Positions 11,992 through 22,827 of a DNA stretch of 64,000 bases are shown here, in pieces. Positions within the stretch are counted from its first letter, which is position 1. Each line of letters opens with the position of its first letter. Both the position numbers and the translations under genes were made by a program. The notes beneath the pieces are model-generated. The model made no database searches. It was not told the DNA's origin and was given only the letters and a program-made list of their open reading frames with translations. Source of the DNA: Hemicordylus capensis (lineage: Eukaryota > Chordata > Lepidosauria > Squamata > Cordylidae); NCBI RefSeq assembly GCF_027244095.1, contig NC_069660.1, positions 58,543,834-58,607,833 on the forward strand. The letters run 5' to 3'.

Positions 11992-11993
11992 TA

Positions 11994-12644
11994 CATGGGT
12001 GCTTCAATACAAGAAAGGACTGTATACTTGTTATCACAGGTTAAGCCTCACTCTGTTTGTAGGGCTGTCAACAAGATACTGCTTAGGAGACCCAATCCCA
12101 CCTTTGTACAGACCTATGTTACTAGCTTGGGGCTGGTGAAGGAAAGGAGGGGAACATAGCTCATGGCTTGCACAATTCCTTCCCCCTTTATGGGATGGTC
12201 TCATTGGAAGCACAACAAGTTAAGAAAAAGAAGCAGAGTCTGAAAGCCGTCTAAAGAGAAATGGCTTTGAGGCTTGGCTGGGTTGAAGCCAGAGGCCTTG
12301 AGGTTTTCTTTCCTGTCTGTGTCACAGGAGTTCAGCCTTAGAGCTGGAAGAAGGATCAACTTTGCTTCCCTAAATCCCCGTGAGAAACAGTAAGGGAAAG
12401 CCTTTCATCCAGCTTTAGTAGGCTGGTGCCTGGCTTGTTTCAGGCCATGTGAGTGTATGTGGTGGTTAAACCTCATTCTCCTTTACTGATTCTCCTCCCT
12501 TTGGGTTGTTGTTGTTGTCTCTTTAAGTGTTTTCACAGTAGCACTTTACTCCTGTGTGCCAGTTGTGTTACAGCTGGAAAATCCAATAGTAGTTGTGAGG
12601 GGAATCAAATGGAGGCTTCTACGATTTGGAGTAATTACTTTATT
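11994..12644. other. Upstream DNA, nothing recognised
   Basis: No gene or repeat was assigned between the Tc1 element and the short repeat at 12645. Confidence 0.35.
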
Positions 12645-12738
12645 CACAGCCCAGGCCTATGTATGTTTGCCCAGAAGCAAGTCCCATTGAGTTTAAGGGG
12701 TCTTACTGTCTGATAGGCATGCACAGGATTGCAGCCGT
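12645..12738. repeat. Short hairpin-type interspersed repeat
   Basis: It contains 'ggcctatgtatgtttgccc', 'agaagcaagtcccattgag' and 'ggattgcagcc', the pattern of the copies at 8960 and 18340. The two halves are imperfect inverted copies around 'cattgagtttaagggg'. Probably an old non-autonomous DNA element. Confidence 0.5.
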
Positions 12739-14061
12739 CAGCTGTCCTGATCAAACACAGAATTCTGCAGGTGCTTTCGCTAAACTACCTTAAATGTGTG
12801 TCTGGTCCTGACATGTTTAGTTTTTATTTGCTAAAAAGCTGTAGAGGAGGGGATGTGGAGCAAGACTGTAGCATGGAGAAGAAGAGTTTTTAACCCCATT
12901 TCCCCCCTGCCATGGTCCCAATCCTGATCCTGTGGCTGCTATTTGTCCTAGTAGCTCCCCTGCATGTCTGAGACATCTAGAATTGGACTACCCAGAGAAA
13001 ATCCCCCTCTACCCATGCTGTGATCTCAATCCAGATCATCCTGCTGCATGGCAGCCTGCTATGTAGTAAAGAAAAGCTAAGCATGTCAAAGCTAATGATG
13101 TGCTTAACATAACATGTCACTGTAAGACAGAATGTAATTCCCAGGATAAAGGAGAGGGCAGAACATTGTGAAGATGGAGAGTAATCTCACTGAAAGTTAT
13201 TTTCAATTTACAGATGAAACAGGAAGCACATTACCACTACTGAAAGTCACATGAAAGTCCAGACAGATAAAATCACAGTCTTGCAGGGAGGTCTGTCCAG
13301 CTTGAGCTACCTTGTTCTGTTCTGTCCACTGCATGTGGTTACAGTAAAACCAGGATGAGGAAAGCTAAAGGCAACAGAATGTGTGCAGTGAATTTGGACT
13401 TTGTACTTTTCAACATTTCTTCCATGCAAACACATCCTCAGTGCTTGAAGATGGATGGACCTTGTAACTTCTTCCTGGCAAGCAAAAGATGTAAATGCTC
13501 TTCCTATTAATCTAAAGCAGTTGTCTAATCTGTTTCCTTCCTTCTGTCCATCAACTAATCAATCAATGACAACTGTTCTCTTTCTTGGGATGGAGACCTT
13601 GGCAAAAGACAAATAATTCAAGCTGATTCCATTTTCTGTCCAATGGTGCAAAGCTGAAATCAGTTCGACCTTCTGCCTCCTCCTATATAGTCTGAGTATC
13701 TGAAAACTCCCATCCTTGATAGCCATGGTAGATAGCACAAAAAATGAAGGTTTCCCCCCTGGTTTTCTTAATGATTTGCATGGTTATAAAGATGGGAAAT
13801 GGTGTAGCTAGAATACATGTTATTTTCTGAATACCAGTTCCTGCTTGGGGTATGTAGTTTATGTTTGTAATTGATGCTCTTCGCTGTGCTCAGATACAAA
13901 CTGGTGGTAGTCTCCTGCAGCTAAAGATGCCAGCATAAGTTAATTTTACTCTTCAGGAGAAGCACACTAATTTTGGAGATGCTTTTTGTGTATGCCTAAC
14001 TGCCTGATTTTATGCTCTACTTTGCAATAGAGCACAGATGGGATGCTAGGTAGAAGAAGAA
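12739..14061. other. Upstream DNA, nothing recognised
   Basis: No exon, RNA gene or familiar repeat was found on either strand. Confidence 0.35.
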
Positions 14062-14316
14062 GATTGTGCCATTGAGTCGGTGTCAACTCCTAGGGATCAC
14101 ATTCCATGTGATTTTCTTGGTAGAATACAGGAGTGGTTTGCCAGTGCCTCTTCCCATGCAGTATGAGATTATGCCTTTCAACACCTCCCTATATCACTGC
14201 TGCCCAATATAGGTGACTACAAATGTATTTACTAGGCACAGTCTGGGAAGCACACTGGAGGGGATTTGAACAAACAGCCTCTTGCACTCTAGGCAAGCTG
14301 CTTCCCCACTGTGCCA
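14062..14316 (-). repeat. Sauria-type SINE, antisense, diverged
   Basis: On the minus strand this has a degenerate tRNA-like head (near 14250-14312, 'gatttgaacaaacagcc' being the reverse of the B-box area), a middle containing the reverse of 'cccaatataggtga', and a Bov-B-like tail at 14066-14130. It lies head to tail with the copy at 14324. Confidence 0.7.
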
Positions 14317-14323
14317 GCTGATA

Positions 14324-14455
14324 GGGTAAAGGGAAAGTGTGCCATCAAGTCGATTTCGACTCCTGATGCCCACAGAGCCCTGTGGTTTTCTTTGGTAGAA
14401 TACAGGAGGGGTTTACCATTGCCACTTCCCGTGCAGTATGAGATGATGGTAGGCT
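14324..14455 (-). repeat. Sauria-type SINE, antisense, truncated
   Basis: 'gccatcaagtcgatttcgac' and 'cacagagccctgtggttttc' are the reverse of the Bov-B-like tail. The copy stops in the middle region, without the tRNA-like head. It is much closer to the consensus than its neighbour at 14062, so it is younger. Confidence 0.8.
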
Positions 14456-15261
14456 CTTAGTATTAGCTAAAGGTGACATGTTGTGTGTCAGGTCTTTTTT
14501 TTGTTGTTGGTTTTTTTTTGTTCCTCTTGTTGGCTCCCAGTGCAGCAAGGAGCAGCTTACTAAGCAAACAATTGCTGAAATCTCCCCACATGCAAATGAA
14601 GAGCCAGATCAGGGATATCTTTTTTCACCTGGACAGTTTACAAACAGGGCCTCTACCCTGAATCTCCTTCAGGAGTTCACACACCAGCCAAACTTACTCC
14701 AAAGTCCCTTCAAGATCCTTGGGCCCACTCCACACACAAGTCAGGCTTTGTCTTACAAGTTCTAGCTTATCTCGAGGTATTTCCAGGTTTTTTAAATGCT
14801 GGTTTTAAGCTACCTTTTCTGAAAATCCAAGCAAATAGGGAGAGGCACTGACTAGAATCATTAGCATGATAAGAGGGATACTGTCTTTGAAATGCAGATG
14901 TAGCTCTTTAGTAATCTCTCTCTCTTCCTCCCCCTCCACCATTGGCTAGAAGGAAAACATGGAGGCATGCCATGTGAACTTGCAAAAACAAAACCCGAGA
15001 GCAGAGGGGAGGGGCTTCTTCCCTCAATGCCATGAGTGTGATTCCACGTGGCTTTGCTCAACATTTACCCCACAGCATGAAGCCATGTGCAAATAACTCC
15101 CTGGAGTATAATTCCTATGATTTTATCCCTATGCGTGGCTGCTCACAAAAATATAACAAACCATAACCCTTTAACCTCATTATGATGATTTTCCATTGCA
15201 AACTTGCACCAGTGTTAGATACTTCTAGTTTATTGCTCTTCCAGCTGTAAATACTTCAGAA
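14456..15261. other. Upstream DNA, nothing recognised
   Basis: The open frames at 14473-14661 and 14478-14765 begin in a T-rich run and show no domain. No repeat was assigned. Confidence 0.35.
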
Positions 15262-15421
15262 CTGCATGGAGGGGGTGCAGGGAGGTTAACATGCAGCATA
15301 CTATCCCAAGTTCAATACCAGAAGAGTTGGAAGAGTCTCCTCTTTGAAACCCCTGGAAAGCAGATGCCTGTCACAGATAATACAGACCTAGAAAGACCAA
15401 TGCTCTGTATATATAGGGTGG
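15262..15421 (+). repeat. Diverged tRNA-derived SINE
   Basis: 'ggttaacatgcagcata', 'ccaagttcaatacca' (B-box-like) and 'gacctagaaagaccaatgc' follow the same order as the SINE at 10193-10378, with heavy divergence. Confidence 0.5.
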
Positions 15422-15437
15422 TCTTGTATGATCATAA

Positions 15438-15614
15438 TAACTCTCAACAAAAAGACCTTTTATTGTGCAAAAAAAGAGGAAAAACTAAAAGCTGGTAAAC
15501 ATAAAAATATAAGATGTTTTGGTGCAACACACCATCCGCAGGTAAATAAACAAATAAGTTTAAATGAGGATGGTGTGTTACACCAGAATGTCTTATGTTT
15601 TTATGTTTACCAGC

Positions 15615-15656
<42 letters not shown>

Positions 15657-15690
15657 GCACAATAAAAGGTCTTTTTGTTGAGAGTAGGAG
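15438..15690. mobile_element. 250-bp near-perfect hairpin element with internal (GT)n
   Basis: The left arm (15438-15537) and right arm (about 15568-15690) are inverted copies. They share outer ends CTCTCAACAAAAAGACC / GGTCTTTTTGTTGAGAG and inner blocks GCTGGTAAACATAAAAA / TTTTTATGTTTACCAGC. The right arm is interrupted by a (GT)n run at about 15616-15653. No clear target duplication. Non-coding MITE or snapback element. Confidence 0.8.
15616..15653. repeat. (GT)n microsatellite
   Basis: About 18-19 uninterrupted GT units inside the right arm of the hairpin element. The left arm has no matching CA run, so it expanded after the arms formed. Confidence 0.97.
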
Positions 15691-15774
15691 TTAATTTTAC
15701 TTATTTATATCTATCTATGGAAACTGCTTTGGGAACTTTTGTTGAAAAGCAGTATATAAATATTTGTTGTATTT
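15691..15774 (+). repeat. Retroposon 3' tail fragment
   Basis: 'aactgctttgggaactttt' followed by 'gttgaaaagcagtatataaa' is shared with 34020-34065 and, in reverse, 45715-45760. It is a dispersed LINE or SINE 3' end, family not assigned. Confidence 0.5.
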
Positions 15775-16148
15775 GTAATATTATTTATTGAATTTCTATA
15801 CTGCCTAATATTGAAATCTCTAGGCAAATTGAAATCTCTACAGCTTAAAATATAAAATATAAAAACATTTAAAATTCATAAAAACAGATAAAAATCACAA
15901 TAAATAAAAACATATTAAAATTTAAACTTCAGTTAAAAGCCTGGGAAAACAGGTATGTCTTCAGGGTCCTCCTAAAAGCAAACAGAGAAGGAGATGCTCT
16001 TATTTCAGTAGGAAGAGCATTCCAAAGCCCTGGGGCAGCCACAGACTTCTCCAGATGATCTTAGTAGGTGACAGGGTTCACGACAGAGCAGGCGACAGAG
16101 CAGGTGCTCTCTTAAGTACCCAGGACCTAAGCTGTAAAGGGCTTAATA
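15775..16148 (-). repeat. L2-type LINE 3' end, antisense
   Basis: On the minus strand a coding C-terminal remnant (reverse of 'gagcattccaaagccctgg') is followed by an AT-rich 3' UTR ending in a 'cagtatagaaattcaataaa' type tail. It matches 46477-46944 and 6922-7085. It lies back to back with the sense L2 end at 16150. Confidence 0.65.
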
Positions 16149-16149
16149 T

Positions 16150-16880
16150 GTGCATTGCATCACCAACAAAGCAACTTATAATAATTATGATCTCTACGTG
16201 GGGCTGACCTTGAAGACGGTTCAGAAGCTTCAGCTGGTGCAGAATGCTGCTGCAAGGATGCTCGTGGGTGCAAGTTGCTTCACAAGTATTACACCCATCC
16301 TGCTGCAGCTTCATTGGTTACCTCTCTGCTTTCCAGCTGGATTCAAGGTGCTCATCTTGACCTTTAAAACTACACAGCTTGGGGATGGGGTATCTGTCAG
16401 ACTGCATACGCCCATATGAACCTGATATGGCTCTCTGCTCATCATCTCAGGCCCTGCTCATGGCCCCACCACTGACAGAGATCTGGTTGGCAGGGACTAG
16501 AGACAGGGCCTTTTCAGTTGTGGCCCCTCGGCTCTTTCCTTGTGAAGCTTCGCCATGACCCCTCCCTCAGTGTTTTAAAAAACAACAACTAAAAACACAT
16601 TTTTAAAGAGGCTTTTTAATGTTTCCCCTGTTGCTTATATCTGGTAGGTTCTTTAGTTTTTACAATTCTTAGTTTTTTAAAAAATACCTTTTAATTTGAA
16701 AATTTAAAACCTACAATTCCAGTGGTAGTTTTAGCTTGATTTTTAAAACTTGTTTAGCTTAATTTGGTTAATTCTATTAGTCTGATTTTACATTGTAACT
16801 ATTTTATAAGTGTTGTGAGCCACCCTGAGCAGTAGTGTACTGGAGGAACGGGGTATAAATATTTTAAATACAGAAATAAT
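16150..16880 (+). repeat. L2-type LINE 3' end, sense
   Basis: The translated block at 16195-16380 carries LQLVQNAAARMLVG, LLQLHWLPL and FKVLILTFK. This is the conserved region downstream of the reverse transcriptase in L2-like LINEs. The C-terminus follows to about 16610, then a T-rich 3' UTR and the tail 'ccaccctgagcag ... ggggtataaat'. 5'-truncated and broken. Confidence 0.75.
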
Positions 16881-16933
16881 GTTCACAACAAATGACCCAC
16901 AGACCTGCCATGGGAGTTGCTGGGGTAGGTACC

Positions 16934-17531
16934 CAGGGGTGTAGCTATAATTGAGCAAAAGGGTTCAAAGAACCCAGCCCCCCCTCCCTATTTTCTTAAT
17001 TATCTCTGTCACTCTGGGAGGCTGCCAGACAGAGGGGTGAACATGGCCCCCCTCAGGAGCATAGCAAGGTTGGAGTGGGCCCAGAGACAAGATTTTAAAA
17101 TGGGCCCCCACCCCAACTGAATATTTATTTGATTGATTGATTGGTATACCACCCTTCCAAAATGGCTCAGGGCAGTTTACACAGAGAGATAACAAATATA
17201 AAATAAATAAATAAATATCTCCTATGTGCCACAATAGAGCATCTTCCTAAATTATTTTTCTAAAGGTTTTGTAAATCGTGGACGATGCAAGTCATTTAAT
17301 GGTACTAGAGAGAGACATGCTGTTCTGGTAGCTCCAGGTCTTGACACTCATATCAGTTTCGGAGGATGAATACAACTGAAGGAGGCCTGGGCGGGTGCCC
17401 GGCTGGGAGAGTGAGTCATGTGACTTGCCTCTGGGGGCCCCCAAGGCAGTGGGCCCCCAAACAACTGTCTCCCCTTGTCCTTTTATAGTTATGCCCCTGG
17501 CCCCCCTCTGTCTCCCCTAGCGACACCCCTG
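16934..17531. mobile_element. hAT-type non-autonomous element, 598 bp
   Basis: It starts CAGGGGTGTAGCTATAA and ends in the inverted form CGACACCCCTG, with TTATAGTTATGCCCCTGG just inside. It is flanked by a perfect 8-bp duplication TAGGTACC (16926-16933 and 17532-17539). It holds an L2-like 3' tail in antisense (about 17108-17220) and no transposase. It ends only about 70 bp before the CpG-rich block. Confidence 0.9.
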
Positions 17532-17865
17532 TAGGTACCCTATGCTTTGCTGACCATCTGGTGCCTAGGTCTGCCTTTGCTTTGCGTTCTTCTGTTCACT
17601 TAACTCAGACATGGGCAACAGGCGTAGTGGTGGCGTTAAAGCGCCCAGCCCCGCTTGGGAACCCCTCTCTCCCTCCCTCCCTCACCTCAGATGTGTGGGC
17701 GCTGCAGATCACGATGCATTTCTGTGCCTGCTGGTGGCCAAGGTCTGGCGCTCAGTTACAACAACAGCAGCTGATGCAGCCTCACCAGCCTGCCGGAACA
17801 AAGCCGTGTCGTCCTCACCACACAAACCTCCCGTCGGTTCCTGAAGCTCCAGCACTCCGGCCGGC

Positions 17866-17898
17866 TATAAGCTCAGCCCCGCCCTGAGGCGGGGCGGG
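17866..17898 (+). promoter_or_regulatory. Core promoter: TATAAG and GC boxes
   Basis: TATAAG lies at 17866-17871. It is followed by CCCCGCCC (17877-17884) and GGCGGGGCGGGAGGCGG just after, which are Sp1/KLF-type sites. A TATA box so close to the GC boxes would put transcription starts near 17895-17905. Confidence 0.5.
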
Positions 17899-18010
17899 AG
17901 GCGGCCTCGGAGTTGCTGTCAGTCCGAAGAAACGAGTCGGGTTGCCCGAGACGCTTAGTCAGGCTAGAGAGCGGAGCGAGTGTCGTCCGCACTCGGGATT
18001 CTGCGTTGAG
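17897..18010 (+). other. RHOC: Candidate non-coding exon 1 of RHOC
   Basis: The stretch from just below the TATA-like box to 18010 ends 'gcgttgag' followed by 'gtactg', a fair splice donor. RHOC genes start translation in the second or later exon, consistent with the acceptor two bases before the ATG at 49620. The 5' end is inferred, and linkage to the coding exons rests on position and strand only. Confidence 0.45.
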
Positions 18011-18274
18011 GTACTGGGCGCTTGCGGGCTGGGCTTCGGCAACTTGTCTCGGGGGTTCTTTCTTTCCGCAGACCTGGCTGCTGCTTGTTGGCAGAGACGG
18101 AACTGGGGAGGGGGCTGTTGTCCCGGGAACCCAGAAGGTTGGCGCGGGGGTTGTAGTCGAGGACCGACCAAGGGGACTGTGGGGAAGGAGCGGGCTGCGC
18201 CTTTACTGAGGGTGGTTGCTGGGAGAGCAAGGCCACGTTGCCTCCTGACGGCTTAGAACTCCATCCGATGCGTG

Positions 18275-18437
18275 TGTGTATTCCCACTCAGTCTGGAATT
18301 GCACGGTGCTTCTTCCCAAGTAAGGGCATCTAGGGTTGTAGCAGTCGGGTTTTGTACACGTCTACGCGGAAGTTAAGTCCCGCGGAGTTTAATGGGACTT
18401 GCTCCCTGCGGTAAGTCGGTCTAGGCTTGTAGCCTGT
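18275..18437. repeat. Short hairpin-type interspersed repeat(s) in CpG island
   Basis: 'gaagttaagtcccgcggag', 'aatgggacttgctccc' and 'gcggtaagtcggtctagg' follow the pattern at 8960 and 12645, and a partial second copy lies just before it. CpG-rich changes relative to the other copies suggest it sits in unmethylated DNA. Confidence 0.4.
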
Positions 18438-18930
18438 TCGCTGTTAAAGAGGGTGATGGTTAAAGAGGTGGATCGGAGGGATTCCTTTCTTCCTCTGACC
18501 TCCGCCACGCCTGTTTAGGCAACGTTGAGAAATCGGGGGAGTGCTTAGTTGAGTTCAGATTCATGCATAGCACGTGGGTACACTGCGCTGTTAGAGGCGC
18601 TGGAGGCTACAGAGGGGAGGTGTGTCTGGAGAGGAGTCTGAAAGCAGCAGGAGGTGTGATTTCTATAGAGGGAAAGGTGGGGCTCTAGAGACTTGGGCAA
18701 GTAGAAGGTTCACATGAGGGAGAAGTACTCTTGTTTGCTTCATGTTTAATCTTACTTCTGATTCGGGGAGCAGAGCACCCAAAGTACGTCACTGTATAAA
18801 ATCAGTTTTTAAAATTATATATTCCAGAAACATGAAAAACAATATAGAGATTAAATACCACCCCATTCTCTTTCAATCCCCAACTGATTTGGGAACTAAT
18901 GGTTAAAATATCTATCTCTCACGCTGGTGG
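18438..18930. other. Putative RHOC intron 1, proximal part, nothing recognised
   Basis: The 3' side of the CpG-rich block grades into AT-rich DNA from about 18740. No exon or repeat was assigned. Confidence 0.35.
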
Positions 18931-19143
18931 GAGCCAGCGTGGTATAGTGGTCAGAGTGCTAGACTAGGACTGGGGAGACCCGTGTTCAAATCCCCATTCA
19001 GCCATGAGACCTGCTGGGTGACTCTGGGCCAGTGACGTCTCTCTCAGCCTAGCCTACTTCACAGGTTTGTTGTGAGGAGAAACCTAAGTATGTAGTACAC
19101 CACTCTGGACTCTTTGGAGGAAGAGCAGGATATAAAATGTACA
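18931..19143 (+). repeat. tRNA-derived SINE (ACA-SINE2-like)
   Basis: The head 'gagccagcgtggtatagtgg' contains an A-box-like block and 'gtgttcaaatccccattc' the B-box. The body is 'gggtgactctgggcc' and 'ctcagcctagcctac', and the tail is 'gaagagcaggatataaaat'. Closely related to the copies at 22607 and 56470. Confidence 0.85.
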
Positions 19144-19212
19144 AATTAATTAGAAAAATTAAATCTCTGAGTCTCATATGGAGCACAGAGGCCACCACAG
19201 AAAAGGCCATGG

Positions 19213-19372
19213 CCATAGGAAACTGTCTTCTACTGTTTCAGACTAATGGTCCATTTAGTACTGTCTGCACTGAATGGCAGGGGTGGGCTTCTCCAAAGTT
19301 TCAGGCAGGAGTCTTTCCTGTCCCTTCCTGGAGATGCCAAGCAGATGCTCTACCACTGCGCCTACTGCCCCA
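19213..19372 (-). repeat. tRNA-derived SINE, antisense
   Basis: On the minus strand it reads tRNA-like head (reverse of 'gcagatgctctaccactgcg'), body (reverse of 'ctccaaagtttcaggcagga') and tail (reverse of 'cagactaatggtcc'). This is the SINE of 10193-10378, diverged. Confidence 0.65.
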
Positions 19373-20198
19373 TTCTCAAAGGTGGCATACATGAGTTTCC
19401 CATCCAGGTGCTGACCACACCAAGACCTGCTTAGCAACAGCAAGGTGGCTGTATCGTGTGCCCTTAGATCATTCTCTGGGACCCTTGAACTTGAGTTATG
19501 TGGATAATGCTTATTCTGTTAAGGTAGGATTCAGCGGCCTGCAACCCTTTGGCCAGATGCCCAGATCTACCTGACCCCTTGCTTGCCAGCCTGGTGGCAA
19601 AAGCAGCAATGATCACTTTATGTTTAGCAACCGATTTCTGGCTCCAGCTTAGCCAAAGACTGTCTTCCAAAAATTTGACCCAACTCCTCTTTCTTTCTGT
19701 GCATTGGGGAGAGGTTCTCTTCATCCTTGAGGCTCTGGGCCACATCCAGTTTTGACAGAATTTGGGATGGGCTGAATCTTCTTATTGCAAGATAGTCTCA
19801 GAAAAGCCTCTTTGGCTGGCTTTACAAATTACATGTGCATGCTGCTGGTGAAGATGGATGGAAGTTCTGATGACTGAAAATAAATGAATTGTATAATGGT
19901 GAAAAGGAGAAACTAGCTGATGTCTGCTTTTCTAGTGTGTGCATCAGGAACATTTTAGAATAACTCTGTCACTGAGCTACAGTGTACACTTGTATTGTTT
20001 ATATTGCTGAGGGCTGAATACGAATATGTTACCATTTAAACTAAAATGGCATTTATGTATCTCTCTTGTGCACACTCTCCCTCCCAGTTGGTGTATATCT
20101 TTTTGTGGTGCTGTTGCATTTCCTGGTATTCTTCCCCAGATTTCTTCACAAAGTGGCAGGCCATGTGATGTGGACAGTGATTCCTTGTGTCCTGAAAA
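19373..20198. other. Intron DNA, nothing recognised
   Basis: No exon, RNA gene or known repeat was assigned. Confidence 0.35.
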
Positions 20199-20285
20199 AA
20201 GTGTGTAAAGAGTGCCATCAAGTCGATTTCGACTCCTGGTGCCCACAGAGCCCTGTGGTTTTCTTTGGTAGAATACAGGAGAGGA
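20199..20285 (-). repeat. Sauria-type SINE tail, antisense
   Basis: 'gccatcaagtcgatttcgac' and 'cacagagccctgtggttttc' match the Bov-B-like tail of the copy at 14324 almost exactly. Head and middle are missing. Confidence 0.8.
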
Positions 20286-20858
20286 GTGACCCACCTCTTA
20301 CTAGCTCACTTTCAAACATTTTATATTAGGGTGGGAAAGAGGTTATGCAAAAAGTTTAGAAGCAAGGAAGCATTCCTAAACCATGACTGAATAGTGTTTG
20401 CATATTCTCTCTCGCTGTAGCCGTGCCTGGAATCTGGCAGCCAAGTCCTTTCAACACAAACCAGGCCCCCTAAATCCTGCCCCAGCCTCTAAGGCAACCA
20501 CTGTGAAAATGGTAGCGGCATTGTCAAGTTGGTTCACTGAGACATTTTTCGATTGGCAGATGTTTTGTGTGCTCTGTGGGACTTGGGGATATCTATTGGT
20601 TCACGGATAAAAGGCAGCCTTGCTCTCAGGGATTTTTTTTTTTTTTAATAAAGGACTAAGGAGTCTTTTTAAAGCGGGGAGTGCGATGCATTTTAAAAGG
20701 CAGCTATCTGAAGCCTACTTTTCACTGTTGAAATTCCATTTTGATTAGTCTCATTTTCATTGTATGATGAAGCATTTTTTAGCTTCCCGAATGCGTTTGA
20801 ATAGTTTTAGTCATGGGTCACTTGAGTCAACAGTTCCTGGAGCATTATCCACCAATAA
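20286..20858. other. Intron DNA, nothing recognised
   Basis: It contains a T-run (20632-20646) and otherwise unique-looking sequence. Confidence 0.35.
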
Positions 20859-20966
20859 GTTCTCCTGCACAAGCCCTATTGAAATGAATTGGAACAGCAC
20901 AAGTGCATTCTTGTACCTCCCCATTCATTTCAACAGGGATTGTGGCAGAGAACTTCCTTGTGAATT
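20859..20966. mobile_element. Short hairpin MITE
   Basis: 'agttctcctgcacaagccc' and 'tattgaaatgaattgg' are mirrored by 'ccattcatttcaacaggg' and 'gtggcagagaactt'. The arms are about 36 bp with a 25-35 bp centre. Superfamily unknown. Confidence 0.55.
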
Positions 20967-22606
20967 GTCTTGTGAAAGATCACACCAACTTCTAACTGAA
21001 ACTGGCTTCTCTATCTGTGGAAAGACACTACACTGAAATTAGAAAGTGCAAAATAAAGAGGCATCCTTTCCCAAGAAATATTCAAAGTGACTGTCACAAA
21101 CTTGCTTGGTTTTGTTGTAGAGGAACTTAATGCCATGCCATGCAATGCAAAGAGTGTACAATACTGGACAAATAGTGATCAGCCCCAAGGTAGTAACAGC
21201 AAAGCACTTGGTAGAAACTCTTCCCTATACAATAGTCTGGCAGTAGTCTCATCATCTTTATTATAATAAATGTGAATTCCTGTTTTCTATTTCAACTAGA
21301 TGTAGCTAGATAGTCTACTGGGTCTTTCTCAGAGAATTTAACTGTGTGCATGACATGATTTGCATTTCAAATTATCTTTCTACTGAAACTGAATCTATGT
21401 AGCAACATAACTGAACAGTCTTTCCAGGCTGAATTTTCCTTTTTTGGAGTGTACTGTTGTCCCAAAATAGTCACTGTTATCTGTAGTCCAGAGGGACTAC
21501 AAGAATCACTACTGTGAGCCTGCATTAAATGTCTCAGCCTTGTTCATAGCAGTGAATATTTCATCCTGGACAACATTCTCTCTCCCCGCTCCCTCCCCAC
21601 TTTCTACCAGCTTGTTCACAGGGAGGTGCCTGCAATTTCTGCCAAGTGTACAATGACAGCTGAGTTGGGAACTTAGACTGCACTGAGAACAGTTGATCTA
21701 CAACAACCTGTTTCTCTTTTCTGAAGATTTCATCAAATCTGTGATCTAGATTGAGAAGCCTGCCTTAGACCTGGTGAGCAAGCGACTCATTGTTTTGAAG
21801 AGCTACCATGCTGACATTTCAGATCAACTTACATGAAAGCTCAGGGCACAAGTAAAATAATCAGAAGCATCAATGCTTTGCCAAGATGAATGAATGTGGC
21901 CATTGTCTTCATTGAAAGAGAAATTATTCCATAATCTGGCTGGAGTCTAAATAAGGGAGAGAAAGAGAGACTGTGTTTGAATGTTTTTGCCACATAATGC
22001 TTGGTTGCTACATATGGCCTTTCAGCTCTGAAATGTAAAGTACAGTATGCCACAAAAGAGATGGTCACTCAAAGCAACCTGACTGGTCTGGCCACTCTGA
22101 AAATCTAGCTTTTTGTCTTCAGTGTCGTGACACTCATTACCAAAGTTTCCGCATTGTGAATCTGAAATGGCAGATATGAGGCATATGTGGCAGAACAATG
22201 CTTATGATACTGCAAGCTTATGTATTTGCTCAGCTGCAATATTTTATGAATATTCTGATCCATCATGCAATCTTTTCTGTGAATTAAAATTTTAACTTGA
22301 TAAAGGGTAAGAGATGCATATAAAAATGAGTACTTGTTTTGCTCTATATTATGGATAAGTGAAGTTGTGAACTCAATATTCTGTTGCGTAATGTAGCACT
22401 CAAGGTCCATCTAAAACTAGGGCTAAACTAGATGGCAGAGACCCAAGTCTTAGGAAACGTGGTCTCTTCTGAATGTCTTTTTAAAATGTGGGAGGGAAGA
22501 AGAAGAGAAACAAGTGTGGGCCAAGTGCTTAGCCTTCTCTCCACCCATGGCTTTTCTCCCCACAGTGTTCAGTACGCCCTCCCCTATCTGCCACGGCTTC
22601 CTCTGA
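20967..22606. other. Intron DNA, nothing recognised
   Basis: No exon-like or repeat-like segment was identified on either strand. Confidence 0.35.
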
Positions 22607-22827
22607 GAGCCAGCATGGTGTAGTGGTTAGAGTGCTGGACTAGGACTGGGGAGTTCAAATCTCCATTCAGCCATGAAACTAGTGGGGTGACTCTGGGCCA
22701 GTCACTTCTCTCTCAGCCTAACCTACTTCACAGGGTTGTTGTGAAAGAGAAACTCAACTATGGAGTACACCGCTCTGGGCTCCTTGGAGGAAGAGTGGGA
22801 TATAAATGTAATAATAATAATAATAAA
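22607..22827 (+). repeat. tRNA-derived SINE (ACA-SINE2-like)
   Basis: Same family as 18931 and 56470: 'gagccagcatggtgtagtgg', 'gagttcaaatctcc' (B-box), 'cacagggttgttgtga' and 'gaagagtgggatataaatg'. It ends in an (AAT)n tail. A short deletion removes 'acc...' just before the B-box relative to its sisters. Confidence 0.85.

Larger units (their letters stand above)
17600..18560. promoter_or_regulatory. CpG island, candidate RHOC promoter region
   Basis: This is the densest CpG stretch of the window outside the foldback element at 42.8 kb. It has a core at 17850-18250 with GC boxes, a TATA-like box and a splice donor. In vertebrates such islands mark the 5' ends of widely expressed genes. The only host gene found downstream on the same strand is RHOC. 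It could instead serve an unseen neighbour or a divergent transcript. Confidence 0.75.

Noticed and set aside
16078-16419. Host gene suggested by the LQLVQNAAAR-like translation
   Set aside because: This is the conserved C-terminal region of L2-type LINEs, followed by a LINE 3' UTR.
18000-18290. Protein-coding exon in the CpG island (frames of about 100 codons on both strands)
   Set aside because: High GC lowers stop frequency; no domain is visible, and RHOC has its start codon downstream.
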